64,000 nt of DNA from Lineus longissimus (GCF_910592395.1 NC_088311.1:20150501-20214500); one strand, 5' to 3'. Numbered from the stretch's first letter, positions 49,350-61,889 are shown. Notes: generated by a model from the letters alone, not told the origin. Numbers and translations are program-made.

Positions 49350-49460
49350 AGCTACAGCCGTTTGTCAGGTGACTCATTTACCTCCAATTATGGAGAGAAA
49401 AAGCTCCACTTTGCCGACACGCAAGAGGACGGGGCATGCCGTTCTAATGGAGAACTGTGA
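49350..49460 (+). CDS. Possible terminal coding exon, unverified
   Basis: After a TTTTAG the plus strand stays open to a TGA at 49458-49460. It encodes a hydrophilic tail that includes FTSNYGEKKLHFADTQEDG and ends SNGEL. The peptide looks protein-like, but a second frame is also open across the same bases, and that frame (49309-49542) runs into a possible GTAAGA donor at 49467. No upstream exon or domain was recognised. Not assignable to a family. Confidence 0.12.
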   Translation, partial: SYSRLSGDSFTSNYGEKKLHFADTQEDGACRSNGEL

Positions 49461-49498
49461 AACATTGGTAAGAACATGTAAAATGACTTTTCAGGAAC

Positions 49499-49732
49499 TT
49501 AATAATAATAGTTTAGTTCTTATACAGTGCTTTTCCAGGTAGCTCAAATTGCTTGTGTGATACCATATTATCACCCCGGTCTCCACCGAAATCAATCGGG
49601 GTTTCAAGGAGCAACCAAGGCGTTCACTTGAACCCGACTAGTAGGGGAACCAAGCAGTGACTCGGCTGGGAGTCGAACCCACGACCTCTTGATCATGAGG
49701 CAGACTCTCTTCCACAGCACTGCCCCTGCCCC
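49499..49732 (-). mobile_element. tRNA-derived SINE, copy 1
   Basis: Read on the minus strand from 49732: a tRNA-like head (GGGGCAGG..., A-box-like 'cagtgctgtggaag', an anticodon-loop-like CTCATGATC, B box GGGTTCGACTCCC at about 49670-49682), then a unique body, then 'aaagcactgtataagaac' and a TTATTATT-type tail at 49499. The body matches copy 2 at 59071-59315 over its whole length. The tail resembles that of L2-clade LINEs, its likely mobiliser. Confidence 0.8.
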
Positions 49733-50324
49733 GAATTATGATAACAGTCAACAGCATTCTCTTACATCCAATTAAAGAAAGTAAGAAAACCCTTCCTACA
49801 TGATTTGCCGACTGAAATCTGAGAACCGTCACAGTCGGGAACAATATCCAGTAGTACCACTTCCAGGATTGAATGACAAATTGCCTAGCATTTGTGGATA
49901 TTTTGGTCCCATTAGAACGACGTATGGATTATCTTTCATATTTACAACCAATTCTCTATATTGGTAATATGCCAACAAGACTTGGGCTGGGGGAGTTATC
50001 AGAATTGATTGATGGAATGCAAGTATTTTATAGATGTGTCTTTTGGGGTTGTCGAGAACGTGGTCACTCAATTCCTGGACTGGGATGGAGACGTGGCATT
50101 ATAAAGCCTGGATGAGACTGAGGCTAAAACAGTTTCCGTCTTCTTCTAAGACATGATACTGTGACTTAATGCTGGGCTACTTTGGTGTTCTTGGATGAAA
50201 TATAAAATACATAAATCCTTGCTATACAGCAATCTTCACTAGGGAGCAGGGCTAAAGCACTTGAGCTTGGGTCTGGTCTTGAGGAAGTATGATAAAACCA
50301 TCCATATCAACAACAACATCTCAC

Positions 50325-50480
50325 ATGATCGCTTGATGCCATTCAACATGTTTATTTTGGATAGGCAATGGGTTGGCAATACCAAGTTGTCTGATGGTCA
50401 TGACATCATGTTCCATCTTGGCCTTAGTAGTTTTGATTTCGTAGTAATTTATCAACCTGTTCAATCGGTGAATTACATGT
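50325..50480 (+). repeat. Dispersed repeat family X, copy 4 (longest)
   Basis: Best-preserved copy: 'ttgatgccattcaacatgttt', 'ttggataggcaatgggttggcaa', 'accaagttgtctgatggtca', 'gacatcatgttcca', 'ttggcctt', 'gatttcgtagtaatttatcaacctgttcaatcggtgaa'. The 73-codon frame 50261-50482 runs through it but is not conserved in the other copies. Confidence 0.6.
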
Positions 50481-51293
50481 AGAGTATCTGAAGAGAGCAA
50501 ACCGAGTCAGTTGTCAGTGACCATGCATTGACATGGCCCAGACATTCGACATCACTTCCAACAAAAGTTACACGTAGAAGCTTCCACAGAAATATCTTTG
50601 AAATCAACCAAAAGATTAATAACCAGACACACAAATCAGATCAAAGATATACCAGCATTGAAGAGATGTCATAGCCTTGGGCAACCCAGTATAATTGCTA
50701 ATATCTCCCTTTGCCTTTATTGGACCTAAAGGCCAAAAGTAATGAGGACAAAATCACCAACAGTTCAACCACTAGCCTATGAGTAGCTGTCAAAGAAATC
50801 TGTCGGAGATTACCCAAATCGCTGAAAAGCTTTGGTTGGAGACTGATTCAGACACTGGCGCCCCTGGCACAGCCGTCCTATTAACACTCCTGACCACTTC
50901 CTGGCCAAAAGTAATTGAAAACGCAAACCTCACACCAGACACTTCGACTCTGATAGTGTCATGTCAACCGACTTCTTACAGAACGGCCTCCGGCTGGAGA
51001 CAACTTCTAAGCATAATTACTCCAGTTCTGTCAGTGCAGTCATGGTTCTTCATCAATGAGTTTCCTTAAACTTGTAATGTTGATTCCCTGTAGGTCTCCA
51101 GAGTTGATATTGACCAATCGACCAATCATGCCAATGTTTCGTATAATGGAACATAGTAAACCTCTTGTCCAATTTGTACTTGTGAAAAATTTCCAAGACA
51201 GTCCACTATACGTCTTCTTTGTTATATCTTGGCTGAATTTGTGCACTAGCTAACACCAACATAACAAATTCAATGGACTCTTTCTTCCTGTAG

Positions 51294-51386
51294 TACAACG
51301 AGAACGCCATCGGCCACAGTGGAAACAAGACCCTTCTCCCTCAGAAGCCATGCAGGCCTGTTACCTTTGAACGAAAAAAGAACTGA
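51294..51386 (+). CDS. Possible terminal coding exon, unverified
   Basis: A strong acceptor (CTCTTTCTTCCTGTAG, ending 51293) is followed by 30 codons beginning YNENAIGHSG and ending PVTFERKKN, then TGA at 51384-51386. The local sequence is richer in C and G at codon third positions than its surroundings. Against it, the other two frames are also open for much of the stretch, and no upstream exon or domain was recognised. Family unknown. Confidence 0.2.
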   Translation, partial: YNENAIGHSGNKTLLPQKPCRPVTFERKKN

Positions 51387-52328
51387 ACACAGCATCCTAA
51401 CTATTACCTCTGTCTCCTGGAGAACAGAAGAAGCTTGAACCCCATGGTGCTTTCCTTGTAATGATCAAAGCGACCAACAACCAGTGCCAAAGGAGAAACA
51501 TTCCGACAAAACTAAATACCTGTCGCTTAAACATGTTAGACACCACTTGTCGCGCAATGAATAATGCATTCAATCTGTAACTACAGCTGGTGCGCCAAGA
51601 ACGTCAGTGTCAATATTCCAAGGAACATCAGTTTTCCCAGAAGAGGAAAGGTTTCTATCTTTTCAGTGGATCTTACAGTGCTTTCATATTCTGGGAGTCA
51701 CACGGCGTCCGCTGGACACCGATTCTGGTCTTCTCTCACTCTGAATTTGGCACAAGAAACAGATGGATAGCACAAATCTGACAGCCATTTGCAAGCGTCA
51801 TCCATTCAGCAGGATTGCAGAGATTTGCTGTCACTTGGTCACATCTTCTTGGTGAGGATTTTGTACTGACATCATCTAATCATCTCCAATGATGTTGGCT
51901 AAATGACAGCGGGATTAGGTATGATATCCATGGTCACATCAAACCTTATTCAGGTGATTTTCCCAGGATGGAATCACGCAATCGAAGAACTGTTTCAAAG
52001 CAGCCACATCTGTCTGGTACCACCTCCACGAAACGGAATGGACAGACCAATTAGAAGGACACTTGACACTTACTGGGGAAACCTAACGAAGAAACACCAC
52101 TTAAGGCCAAGAAACCCAACTGGCACCAGAACCGAAGTGCACATAGACACGCTTATCCTGCCTTGGAAGAGGTACTCCCTGAACAACATCTAAGCGCAGA
52201 ATGAACGTTGCAAAGAACTGGTGAAAACAACACATTTCTATTGATATCGTTGACATTTCTCGAACCACTGTGTAGAATAGCAACAAGAATACAACCTGTC
52301 ACTATCAAGAGATCGATACGAGAATAGA

Positions 52329-52475
52329 CTGGGATCTGTTGCATCTATCCAATAGCTCAGGATCATGGCAATCAAGTACATCATATATAGCCACACTGAG
52401 AGGTTTGTAGCTCTAAACGATGGAAAGCATGTATTGCTGGGATCTGTAGTGTCTATCCGATGTCTTAGGCACGTG
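52329..52475. repeat. Tandem doublet, ~108-bp unit
   Basis: 'Ctgggatctgt..tctatcc.at...t.agg' occurs at 52329 and 52437. Similarity is confined to about 40 bp in each copy. Confidence 0.4.
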
Positions 52476-52529
52476 TCCAGAGGTTCATGGATAACAGTCT
52501 TGAGGGGATGAGGGGATAGCAACTGTATA

Positions 52530-55500
52530 CATTACTCTCTCATGGACACACTTGAGAGGGACTCTAGAGAGCCTTGTGCATCATTGGGTATCATATGCAC
52601 AGCACAGATGATCTCTTTGATTTCTACATAGTGTTTCTTTCATCCAATACTCCACGCGACAAGAACTAAAATGATTTGATGACACTGTTCCTCTACTGCT
52701 TTCAATGGCATAAATGGCCTCGAGTCGGTAATCATATCATTTTAAGTCTTTCAGTGCATTTCTTCTTGCAAGATTTTGTGACAAAAACCTTGTCAAAAGA
52801 GAGCCTCAAATATGTTAGGCAAAAATTCTGCACTCAAAGCGAAGCATTTTAGAATATCTTCCATCCCAAAATTACTGTGTGCTACCTCTCAGTATAATGT
52901 AGCATGTGGATTGTTCAGTGATGTTACCAAAAAGTACTGATTTCTTCCATGAATTACGAAAATAAAAATTCACGAATATTTTGCTGTTAACAGTAATAGC
53001 CAGGAGAATATGCCGGAACAGTCTGTCTGTGAGGATGGATACAAACACCTTTCAGAGTATTTGGTCGTCTTTAATTCTAAAATTACAGTCTCTATGATAC
53101 GCTGCTGGATCAAACGAAGGTATCCTAGGCAACTGTCTATAATGTCCCCAATGGAGATCTCCGGCATGACTTGGTGATGTACAATGTACGTCTCTGTATT
53201 GTTCACGAAAGTTTCTGATGTAGTTGTCACCATGCCCTCAACAGAACAGATTACTGATAAAACCAAGAATGAAACAAACAAAATGAAATGAAATCACTGA
53301 AATGAAAACTGTCTGGTCAATTTCGAAACTCTGATATCTAAATGGAATTTTGTAGCTGACAATGATGCAACTATGCACCATACAATACTTTTATGGATTT
53401 TATTTGCCAATACAAATTAATCATAAAGATAGAGCACCATATTGGTCCAAACTTCTCAACTTACTGATCTACTTCATTTCCTTGGATGCATTTCACGGGT
53501 CTTAAATTTCATTTTGTTTCGATGACTTGGGAATTCATTTGGTGCAAAAGCTCACATTACAAAGCCTATACTAATGAAAGTGAAGAAGACAATTTCAAGA
53601 ATCCTGGGGGACCATGATGCTCTTGCATTGACAACTGCACACATACCATGTCCATCCATCCATCCATCCGGAAGCAATTGGGCAGAATTTGATTACAGGC
53701 ATACTTCAAACACTTACAACCCCTGCATGAACACGAATCCCACATGCATATCAATTACTTTATGTTCTTGCCACATATATTGGAAAACAGGTGGGCAGAT
53801 ATTGACATTATAGAAAATGTACTCCTGCATTCGATAAAATCGATGTACATAGGTATTTTAGAGGAGGTCATAAATGAAATCTGTAGGGATAAATGAATGC
53901 CAACCTTTATAGCGATGATCATTGTATTGGATTTGTGTCTAGTATTGTCAGACTCAAAGCTAGTACAAGGAACAACAAACAATGAAGGACGTTATTAAAA
54001 ATGTGTTTGAAATTGTACTTGCATTGTCTGACCTTTTTGAGACGCGATCTGAGAGATTACGTGATGGGGTGGATAAAAGAAATGCTAATACGACATGTAG
54101 ATTTTAATCTTCTTACCTATTAATCTGTCGTTGCAGATACCATATTGCAAATATGACACCAAAAGTTGTTAAGGGTTTGATGCCATACTTGTCTTTGTCT
54201 AAAATTATATTATCATATAGTTCTTTTTTTCAGAAGCTGCTCAGAATAATGAATATGCAATGGGCGATGTTAACACTGCCCCCCCCCATCCTCCCCCACT
54301 CAGGGATCAACACTAATTTAGTATCAAGCCAGTGCTTGTACCCATATCACAAAATGACCCCTCCCCTGTCTTGGGGAATGCAAACTAAAATCTGAACTCC
54401 CTACCTTGGGGACTATGTATAAAGTGACAGTTCAGCTAGAAGGCATTTTTTAAGGGAAAAACTACAAACACTACACACTTTCTACTTGTCCATTGAACAC
54501 ATTTATTAAGCCAAAGTTGCATTAACTGCCTACATCAATGCCAATATCGCGGAAAATTGGTGTTGAATGAAAAAGGTCCTCTTTCAAAAAGATGGAACTC
54601 AAGATGAGCCCTGAAATTGGAACACGCACGCGGCCCCTTCCGTATCTGATTGGGGAGGGTGGGGAAGTCATCAAATCAGACAGGTAAACAGTGCAACAGT
54701 GGTGTTATTGGGTACAAACTGCAGACAGTTGTTACATATCCTAAGTAATGCAATGCCTAAGACAATACCATTTAGAGGTGTGGCAGTCAGTATTCGGCAA
54801 TAAGACACCATTAGTACGTAATCCATAATGTGTTCATAAACTACCAAGGAATAATAACGTCGCCTAACTAATTGGAGATGATTGCAAGAGCTGCATTGTG
54901 GGCAATTATTAGGTAGCCTTTGTCGCAATAAAGGAAATTTGATGATGTGGAATGTCGAAGAAGATGACGTCGAAGAAGGTGATAACACAGTTCAAACTCT
55001 AATCGATATTATTCTTTTAGAATAATAATCAGTGCCTAAGTACATGTTCTAAACTATTGTTATTCCAAAAAAGTCAATCTTTTCCCTCTCAGTTGATTGC
55101 CCTGATTTGTTGGAATGTTGCCCTCTCAAAAAACCCTGATGTCGTCCCATCCGTGTTTATCTTTTCATTGTAAACAAGTTGTTTTATCACTTTGCCTTCC
55201 CAGCTCAGTTACAGCGCAACCCTGAATGAATCTATATGTCATCAACCACACTCGGGACGTCTACCCTAGGTAAATCTACACACCGAGCTCGCAGTCCCGG
55301 GAACAATTAATAAGCCATCAAATATTGACTGTCGGTCGTCTATCAAACTAGGTAACAACCGGTGGGATACCGTTTTTCGCGGAAAATGTCTCTTAAGAGT
55401 GGAAGGTGTTGATATCGGTCACCCATGAACATTGCTGAACGTATCACCATGAAACTGCTGGGATTAAAACTGTCTTCCTCTGGCTGTTTGATGGCACCAC

Positions 55501-55960
55501 CGGGGGCCCAGCAGATAAAAGAGCCCAACCTACTACGTGCAACAAGTCATGTAGAACAACCAAACCATTCAACTGAACACACCAAACATCGCCAAACTTG
55601 TTAACCAAGGCCTCCATGCCTGAAATTAACGTATGCTGGATTCGGCGGTGCAAAAGTAATGATGAAATCGATGGGATAACGTCACGGGCATCTGGTCAAC
55701 CTGTCTGTGACTTGTGTTGGCGATGATCTGCCTGAGGGATTGGGAGGAAATCTTTTGGGGAGGGAAGGAAGGATGTGGGATAGACTCTAATGATGTCTGG
55801 TCCAGAAGGGCATGAGAGGTATCAAATGAAATCGCATCAGGGTGTGGTTACCCTTTGAGCCGTTGGTTAGGGTTGGGGGAATTTGCTTTGGTTCTTACCA
55901 CCTGTTATGGTGGCTGATCGGAATGGCCATCACGTGATATTATTTTTTCGATTTCAAATG
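52530..55960. other. Putative intron, nothing recognised
   Basis: Short open frames on both strands without motifs. A short CCAT run near 53650 and a C-rich stretch near 54280-54300 are the only notable low-complexity pieces. Confidence 0.4.
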
Positions 55961-55967
55961 TATCTGG

Positions 55968-56120
55968 GAATTCCGAAATTTTTACCACAGAATTCCAACA
56001 TTTGATCTCTATCTGACTTTCTATCTCAAAATTCTGACTCCCGATTTCTTACCTCAGAATTCTGACTTTTTATCTCAGAACTTCGACTTTTTCCCATGGA
56101 ATTCTGACTTAGGAACTTAA
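55968..56120. repeat. Decayed 'AATTCTGAC' minisatellite
   Basis: Repeated variants of 'tatctcagaattctgacttttt' at roughly 23-30-bp intervals, about six units, strongly diverged at the left end. Non-coding. Confidence 0.55.
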
Positions 56121-56124
56121 GGGT

Positions 56125-58080
56125 AAGCTTACCTAACTATATCTAATGGTTTCGGCATCAACAATCACCTTGAATATGGCGATCAGGTATTAGCATGACA
56201 TGATCGTCCGCTGCTCAAGCTGCACGCAACTGCTCAACAGCAAAGAACAATTCTAAACTTCATATTACAATATACCACACACCAATGCCCTCTAAGCATA
56301 TCAAAATTTAAATCGTTCTGGCGCAAGATCCAACTGATTTAATCAAAATGCCATTAAGCGCTAATAAATCATTAAAGTCACCATAATTAGATTTAAATCA
56401 GACTACTTTGAAATGCAAATTTTATCCTGCCGCTCACATATTTATATTCACCATAAGTGTACGTTCAGTTATAAATTTGTGACACATGGCATGGCAATCA
56501 CTTGAATCTCAATGCCTTTGAATCATGCTGAGGTCGTAAAGCATTGAGCACACAGAGGTAAATATATGTCTGCATGCTCAGTCGATCAGTCATTCAATCA
56601 GTCGCAGTGGTCTATAAAATCCTACATCTTTACGGAACAATTATTGTCTCATTTGCAAGCCTCAGTGGCTTCAGGGAGTCACTGGTCCAAGCTTCTTGCT
56701 CGGCGGAATTATACATAATCCAAGGACATGAAGGAGTATTACACAATCAGGAATAGTCAGCATTCTTGCATGTCACTACAGCGGGCAATATGAATACATC
56801 ACGTCAAGCCATAAAATATTGGAAATTATTTGTCAGATAAAAACATTATTTCATGTGGCTTGGCAAAAGATATTTATCGCGCAGCTGGTAACGAAACATC
56901 AATAAACATAAATCATTATCAATTCCATTACCAAATATCAAAACACCATTCTATTCCCAACAAGACTTATCAAATCTGCCATGATACATGTGCAACGTTT
57001 GTATAAGAATACAATGTCTGCATTCAGTATTAAAAATATCTGCACTCAAAACTGCAACAGCTGGCTTAACAACACAATGATGTACTGTCAGACTCTTCAA
57101 TAACTTATCCCTGTTCAGTTTGGAGTGTAGTTAAGCATTGTTCAAGGGCCTGATGAATTTATTGACATCTTTTGTGGTTGTATTAAGCAGGCTTCGATCC
57201 TGTTATATTCATATTCGACATGTTTCAAATGTAAAATAGATACATATTGATCTTCATGCAATGTTCGGAATGCTGCATTAACATAGCGATAAGTTTTTCC
57301 ATGAATGTTAACATTTCTAGAGACGATTTTTGTGGGAGGAACCTCCCCAAAGCTTTTCCTCATTCCTTTTCACGTGTCTATTTTACCTGCAGACAGACAA
57401 TCATTTATTGCTTATTGCAGGCTACTGCAATAAAAATCTCAAGACTAGATGTACGAATCTTACAAAATGATTGCCATGCTTATATAAAGGAGTTACAATA
57501 CACTAACATCATTTCAGTATAATTTTATTAGCTAGGAAGACTAATCCCAAGGGAACTACATCTAACTTGTATCAGGTTTATGGCCCATTTATTGGATATG
57601 CCAATACAAATTATGTTTAAATTCCATAGTCATCTTCACTGTCCATTCTCTTGGTTATGAAGCACATCAAAATTTGATAAGTAGCCATTAAGGTGTGTGC
57701 GTGTTATACCTGAAATTTTATGAGAGGATGATGTTCAATAATTCATATGAAAGCTTTTACTCCAGCAGTATACCCCTATTAGGAGCGATGGTGCTTCATT
57801 ATTGATAAAGGTACTGGGGCAACATAATTCAGCCTGTAAAATTGCTGGTCTGGAATACTGCATCTGGTAAAATCGCTGGTTTGGGGTTCTGCCCAGGCCA
57901 GATACCAATATCTGTTTCATTTGATGCACCGTGTAGGTTAAAGATAAAACACAGACGTACAAAGGAATAACACCCTGCTGCAAACAGGACTGCCCGAATG
58001 GCAAGAATCTTGGCCACCATGATTTTGTCCTCCATGGCATAATAGCACTGTCAGCAAATCTCGGTTGAGGGCTATTTTAA
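56125..58080. other. Putative intron, nothing firmly recognised
   Basis: Two overlapping minus-strand frames (57735-58040 and 57829-58035) contain an internal 25-bp near-repeat ('cagc.attttac.ag'). The second has a hydrophobic N terminus that could mimic a signal peptide, but nothing is recognisable. Confidence 0.35.
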
Positions 58081-58085
58081 ATATT

Positions 58086-58480
58086 CTTCATGAAGCTTTC
58101 TCTATGTAGTCTCAAGGATGTGTTAATGTTACAAATTGCGTATGACAGGGTCGCTTCATTCTAAACTTCAAGAGGTATTTCCAACAGCCCAAAGAACTAA
58201 AATTGCCCAAAATCTGCATTTCTGGACCGTACTAGAAAAAGCATCCATACCTACTACAGCCTACAAGAGAACAAAGTAGAAGAACTGCTCCCAATGAATC
58301 TGAATGAATGTCACACCTCGATTTCTTTCCAAATCCCTTTGGCCGCTGAAATTTATTATTCTCTCCACACACCCGCTAAAGAAAGCATCCTCCTTGCATC
58401 GCCATTAGCATTGTTGGCGAAGGGCTTCCTGCCAAGGGCTATTGATCTATTCTTCATGAAGCTTTCTCTCAGTGATACAA
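58086..58480. repeat. Short direct repeat, 366-bp spacing
   Basis: 'Ttcttcatgaagctttctct' occurs at about 58085 and 58451, each preceded by 'ggctatt'. Only about 25-30 bp match, so an older duplication or chance is possible. Confidence 0.35.
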
Positions 58481-59070
58481 GTGGCCAAAGAGTTCTCTCC
58501 AGATCTCAGTTGGAAATATGCATCACTTTGATTGCGCATTCAATAAAAGTTTCACGTAAAGTGAATACTGATCAACAGTGATCAAGCAAAACTATGAATT
58601 GTGAGCAACAGTTTGATTGGTTTTCATTTGACGCTTGCCTCCTAATATAAGACTAAAAAGAAAGAAGACATGGGAATCTTGCAACGACATTGAAGCAAGA
58701 AGGAACAAATAGATACAGTGAAGAAGGGTTGAATTGACCATGGCAGGTAAAAAGATGCATCTGATTCAATATACCATCGAAGGTCAATGAGTTCAAAAGG
58801 TGCACCTCAGACAATGGTGCGCTATGAACAGACAGATTTCATGGAGCTCTTCAGAGGTATGTGCAAAGGCTACAGAGGGAATACCTCTAGGAGTTCAGAA
58901 TCTTAACATGGTTTTTGTGTTGTTTCGGAAGGCTTTTGGGCAAAGACAGGCAGCTGGAAGAGGGGATGAGGTGCCAGAAAACTGACGCAGATCTACGTTG
59001 GATGCCGCTGAAGAGGTAAACCTCGCAGACATGGATCTATGTCACTTGGTGCTTAAGAGCGTATTCTTGA

Positions 59071-59315
59071 ATGAATAATAATAACATACATAATGAGTCT
59101 TTTATGTAGCGCAATTCCGTGACACTGTAGTTCTCGCTCAAAGCGCTTTGGGATATCATATTATTACCCCGGTCTCCACAGAAATCAATCAGGAGTTCCA
59201 AGGCGCTCACTTGAACTCGACCAGTAGGGGAACCAAGCAGTGTCTCGGCCGGGAGTCGAACCCACTACCTCCTGATCATGAGGCCGACTCTCTTCCACTG
59301 CGCTACTGCTGCCCC
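59071..59315 (-). mobile_element. tRNA-derived SINE, copy 2
   Basis: Read on the minus strand from 59315: head GGGGCAGCAGTAGCGCAGTG (clear A box TAGCGCAGTGG), anticodon-loop-like CTCATGATC (CAT at the anticodon position, as in Met-type tRNAs), B box GGGTTCGACTCCC. A body of ~100 bp identical in order to copy 1 follows, then 'aaagcgctttgag', 'gcgctacataaaag' and a TTATTATTATT tail ending near 59071. It is not a functional tRNA gene: no acceptor stem closes after the B box. Confidence 0.85.
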
Positions 59316-60546
59316 ATGTGGAACCGTATCTGCTGCCATTTGTGATTGACTGGTGAACTCCCAAAGTACATTGTACTAGACCATCAACCCTGAGACATCA
59401 TCCATCAGTAAGCTAGTACATAATTTTCCTCCTTATGCTGATTGCGTTAACCACTCAGGATTGACCACAGTAATTAATCCTGCTTGTTGACGCTTGATAA
59501 TTGGCCAGTCTCACCTGATGATTTATATCATTCAAGTCACAGTAGAGCAGACTGCATGCTGTCTGTGGTTAGAAACCAGAAACAAACCAAACAGTTTAAT
59601 ATAGAGTGTATTTTGGGTTTTTTCCAATTCAGCATCGGCAACTGACAAATAATCTCATTGACTCATTAATCATAGCAAATGATTTACATCACCCCCCTTG
59701 TAGGGTTGAGTGGCGTAATTCCTGTCCAACACTGACCACAGCCCCTGACTGATGCTGCCCAATGACCCAAGATGAAAGACCAGTCTAGCCCAATGATGGA
59801 TGCTGTTCGTGTCATCAAAGATCAGATTCGCAATCTTTCATTCCGACTCTGCTACACCCAGGTTATGGTGCTTGTTTGGCAAAGGGTGTGGTGTAGAGAT
59901 TGGGTGCTTCAACTGCAACATAACTTCCTCTTCTTTTTCTTGTTTCTGAATTTTTGTGATGCTCGCGAGACAGTCAGTCCATTTTCAGTAACGATATCCA
60001 TTGTCCAGGAGAGTTCTCCCGTAGATCCCCAGAGCTTTGTAGTCAGGGAAGTGCCCTTGGCCAGTTAGCCTTGGAAGTGAAGATGCCTCAAATTTGCATT
60101 TGCCTACAACATAATCTAATTTTCCTATAGTCAATCGTGACATCACTCATCAGAGCCAAACCCTGACAACTTAAATGATTTTCGGTTGGATACTGTCTAC
60201 ATTTCAGCAGTCTAGCTGAGAGGGTTACGGACAAGTCACCCACCTCCCCTCATCACCCACTCCAGATGCTCCAAGGATATGACTGTGTGACCTCCTAAGT
60301 GCGCACGCCATGACATGCAGAGTGATGTACACCCTAATCATATTCTCGCATCACTGTTTTTCTATTACACGCTAACTGACCCACAAATCCCTATTTAATT
60401 AATTTCCTATGAAGACGGCAATATGTGCCAATTTATGGTTGAACTTTATGCCAATGCATAACATGAGCAAGATTCATGATCAACGCTGCATTCGAAGCCA
60501 CATCGGTGGGGAATTTGTTTCCCCTTCCCCTTAAAGGCCCCTTCCC

Positions 60547-60791
60547 TTAAAGGGAGACTATAGGCAGGAGCCAGGTATGTCAAATTAGGTTACATGATGT
60601 TGCTTGTTACAGCCCTCTCTTGTCAGAATTCGATACCGAGTGCCAGATAAGATGATGTAGCACTGATTCCACATTCGTAGTCTTCATCATTCAGCAAGTT
60701 TGCATGCAAGATAACTGCATTACGGCATTTTGTAAACAGCATTTTCTATTTTCCTGAGCCACCAGTAAATATGAATGGGATATCCCCTTGA
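60547..60791 (+). mobile_element. TTAA-type MITE, ~245 bp
   Basis: Starts TTAAAGGGAGACTATAGGCA and ends 'gaatgggatatccccttga', an imperfect inverted repeat of the start with a decayed TTAA. The right part ('tattttcctgagccaccagtaaatatgaa') matches 30003-30064. No coding capacity. Confidence 0.5.
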
Positions 60792-61179
60792 TAGAAAGAG
60801 TACCCCACTGCGTAGAAATTGCACGTAATTCAACTGAAATATAGTGAAACTCGAAATATAGCTTGTATAGTTTGCATTCATTTCCAACCAACATCACATT
60901 TTGTGAGTGATATTATTCTACACGATTGTGCAACAGATGCCTCATAATACATGACTCAGAGGTTAAAACACATCACAAATTTCTATCAATTACAAAAGTA
61001 TAGATTTCGCATCGATATTCCATATCAAGCACACCAGCGCATGAAGTCACAGCCTACGGACCTCAAACTGTTTCACATGTATGGATTATTTGTCAGTGTG
61101 ATGTTGAGATGAATTTAGATTATTGATGGCCGCGGGTCATGATATTTAGGAGATTGAGGTGGTGATCTCAATTCTCGAT

Positions 61180-61410
61180 AAGGGCTTTAACCTTTCAAAT
61201 GATAACTGTCCGCAGCAAGTGCTGGCAGTATCGATGGCACCTCTGGAAGACTGATATCCATTTCGCGATGTCCACAAGTGCACAGAGCGGTGAATATTTA
61301 TGTGCTGTATTATAGCGTCTATTGGACTGAGCCAAGGTGCTGATCCATGGACAGGGTAAGGTATTTATCCTTTCAAATGATAGACGTCCACCGCAAGGGT
61401 AAGCAGTGGA
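61180..61410. repeat. Tandem doublet, 178-bp unit
   Basis: 'Cctttcaaatgata' occurs at 61191 and 61369. It is followed in both by '.ctgtcc.c.gcaag', 'g..ggcagt..atggc' and preceded by 'ggg.t.a..tat/ttt'. Moderate similarity. Confidence 0.5.
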
Positions 61411-61889
61411 TGGCTGAAATAAAACACTGTGTTGAGTGCTGAATGTCAACTAGGAGATTATTAGCTCTATAAATGTTGGGTGATCTGTAATGTAGAAGGA
61501 AACCGGAGACCCTGGAAGAAACCTACAACATCAGAGGAGGCCTCTTTAATATCTATTGCATGAAGAAGTACAGTGTGCTAAATACGTGATGGATGCTGAT
61601 GATACGTGTAAATTTCAACATCGGTCTTTATACCACTGCACTACTCTGACACCTCGAAGAGATTACTGACCACAAGACTACTCTGAGCCACATCTACCCC
61701 CAGACCATGTTCGTGACCGTCATACACAATGCTACTTCATCAATATCAGCAATTTCTCACATGTAAGGCAAGAACAAGAGACGTCTGATCCCGTTGAAAC
61801 CAGATTCGTGAACAGGAAAAGGTCTGCTCGAGCATGCGATGCTTAATTGATCAAATTTAGCTCACGAATATGGCTTTCTTGTTACTTAC

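Noticed and set aside
59248-59315. Functional tRNA-Met gene (minus strand)
   Set aside because: The A and B boxes are good, but the 3' half of the acceptor stem is missing and the sequence continues into a SINE body shared with 49499-49732.
59933-60067. Minus-strand frame ending in a lysine-rich tail plus CCS
   Set aside because: It has a plausible look but no good acceptor, no family match and only ~44 codons. The lysine run comes from a CTTTTTCTT-type tract.
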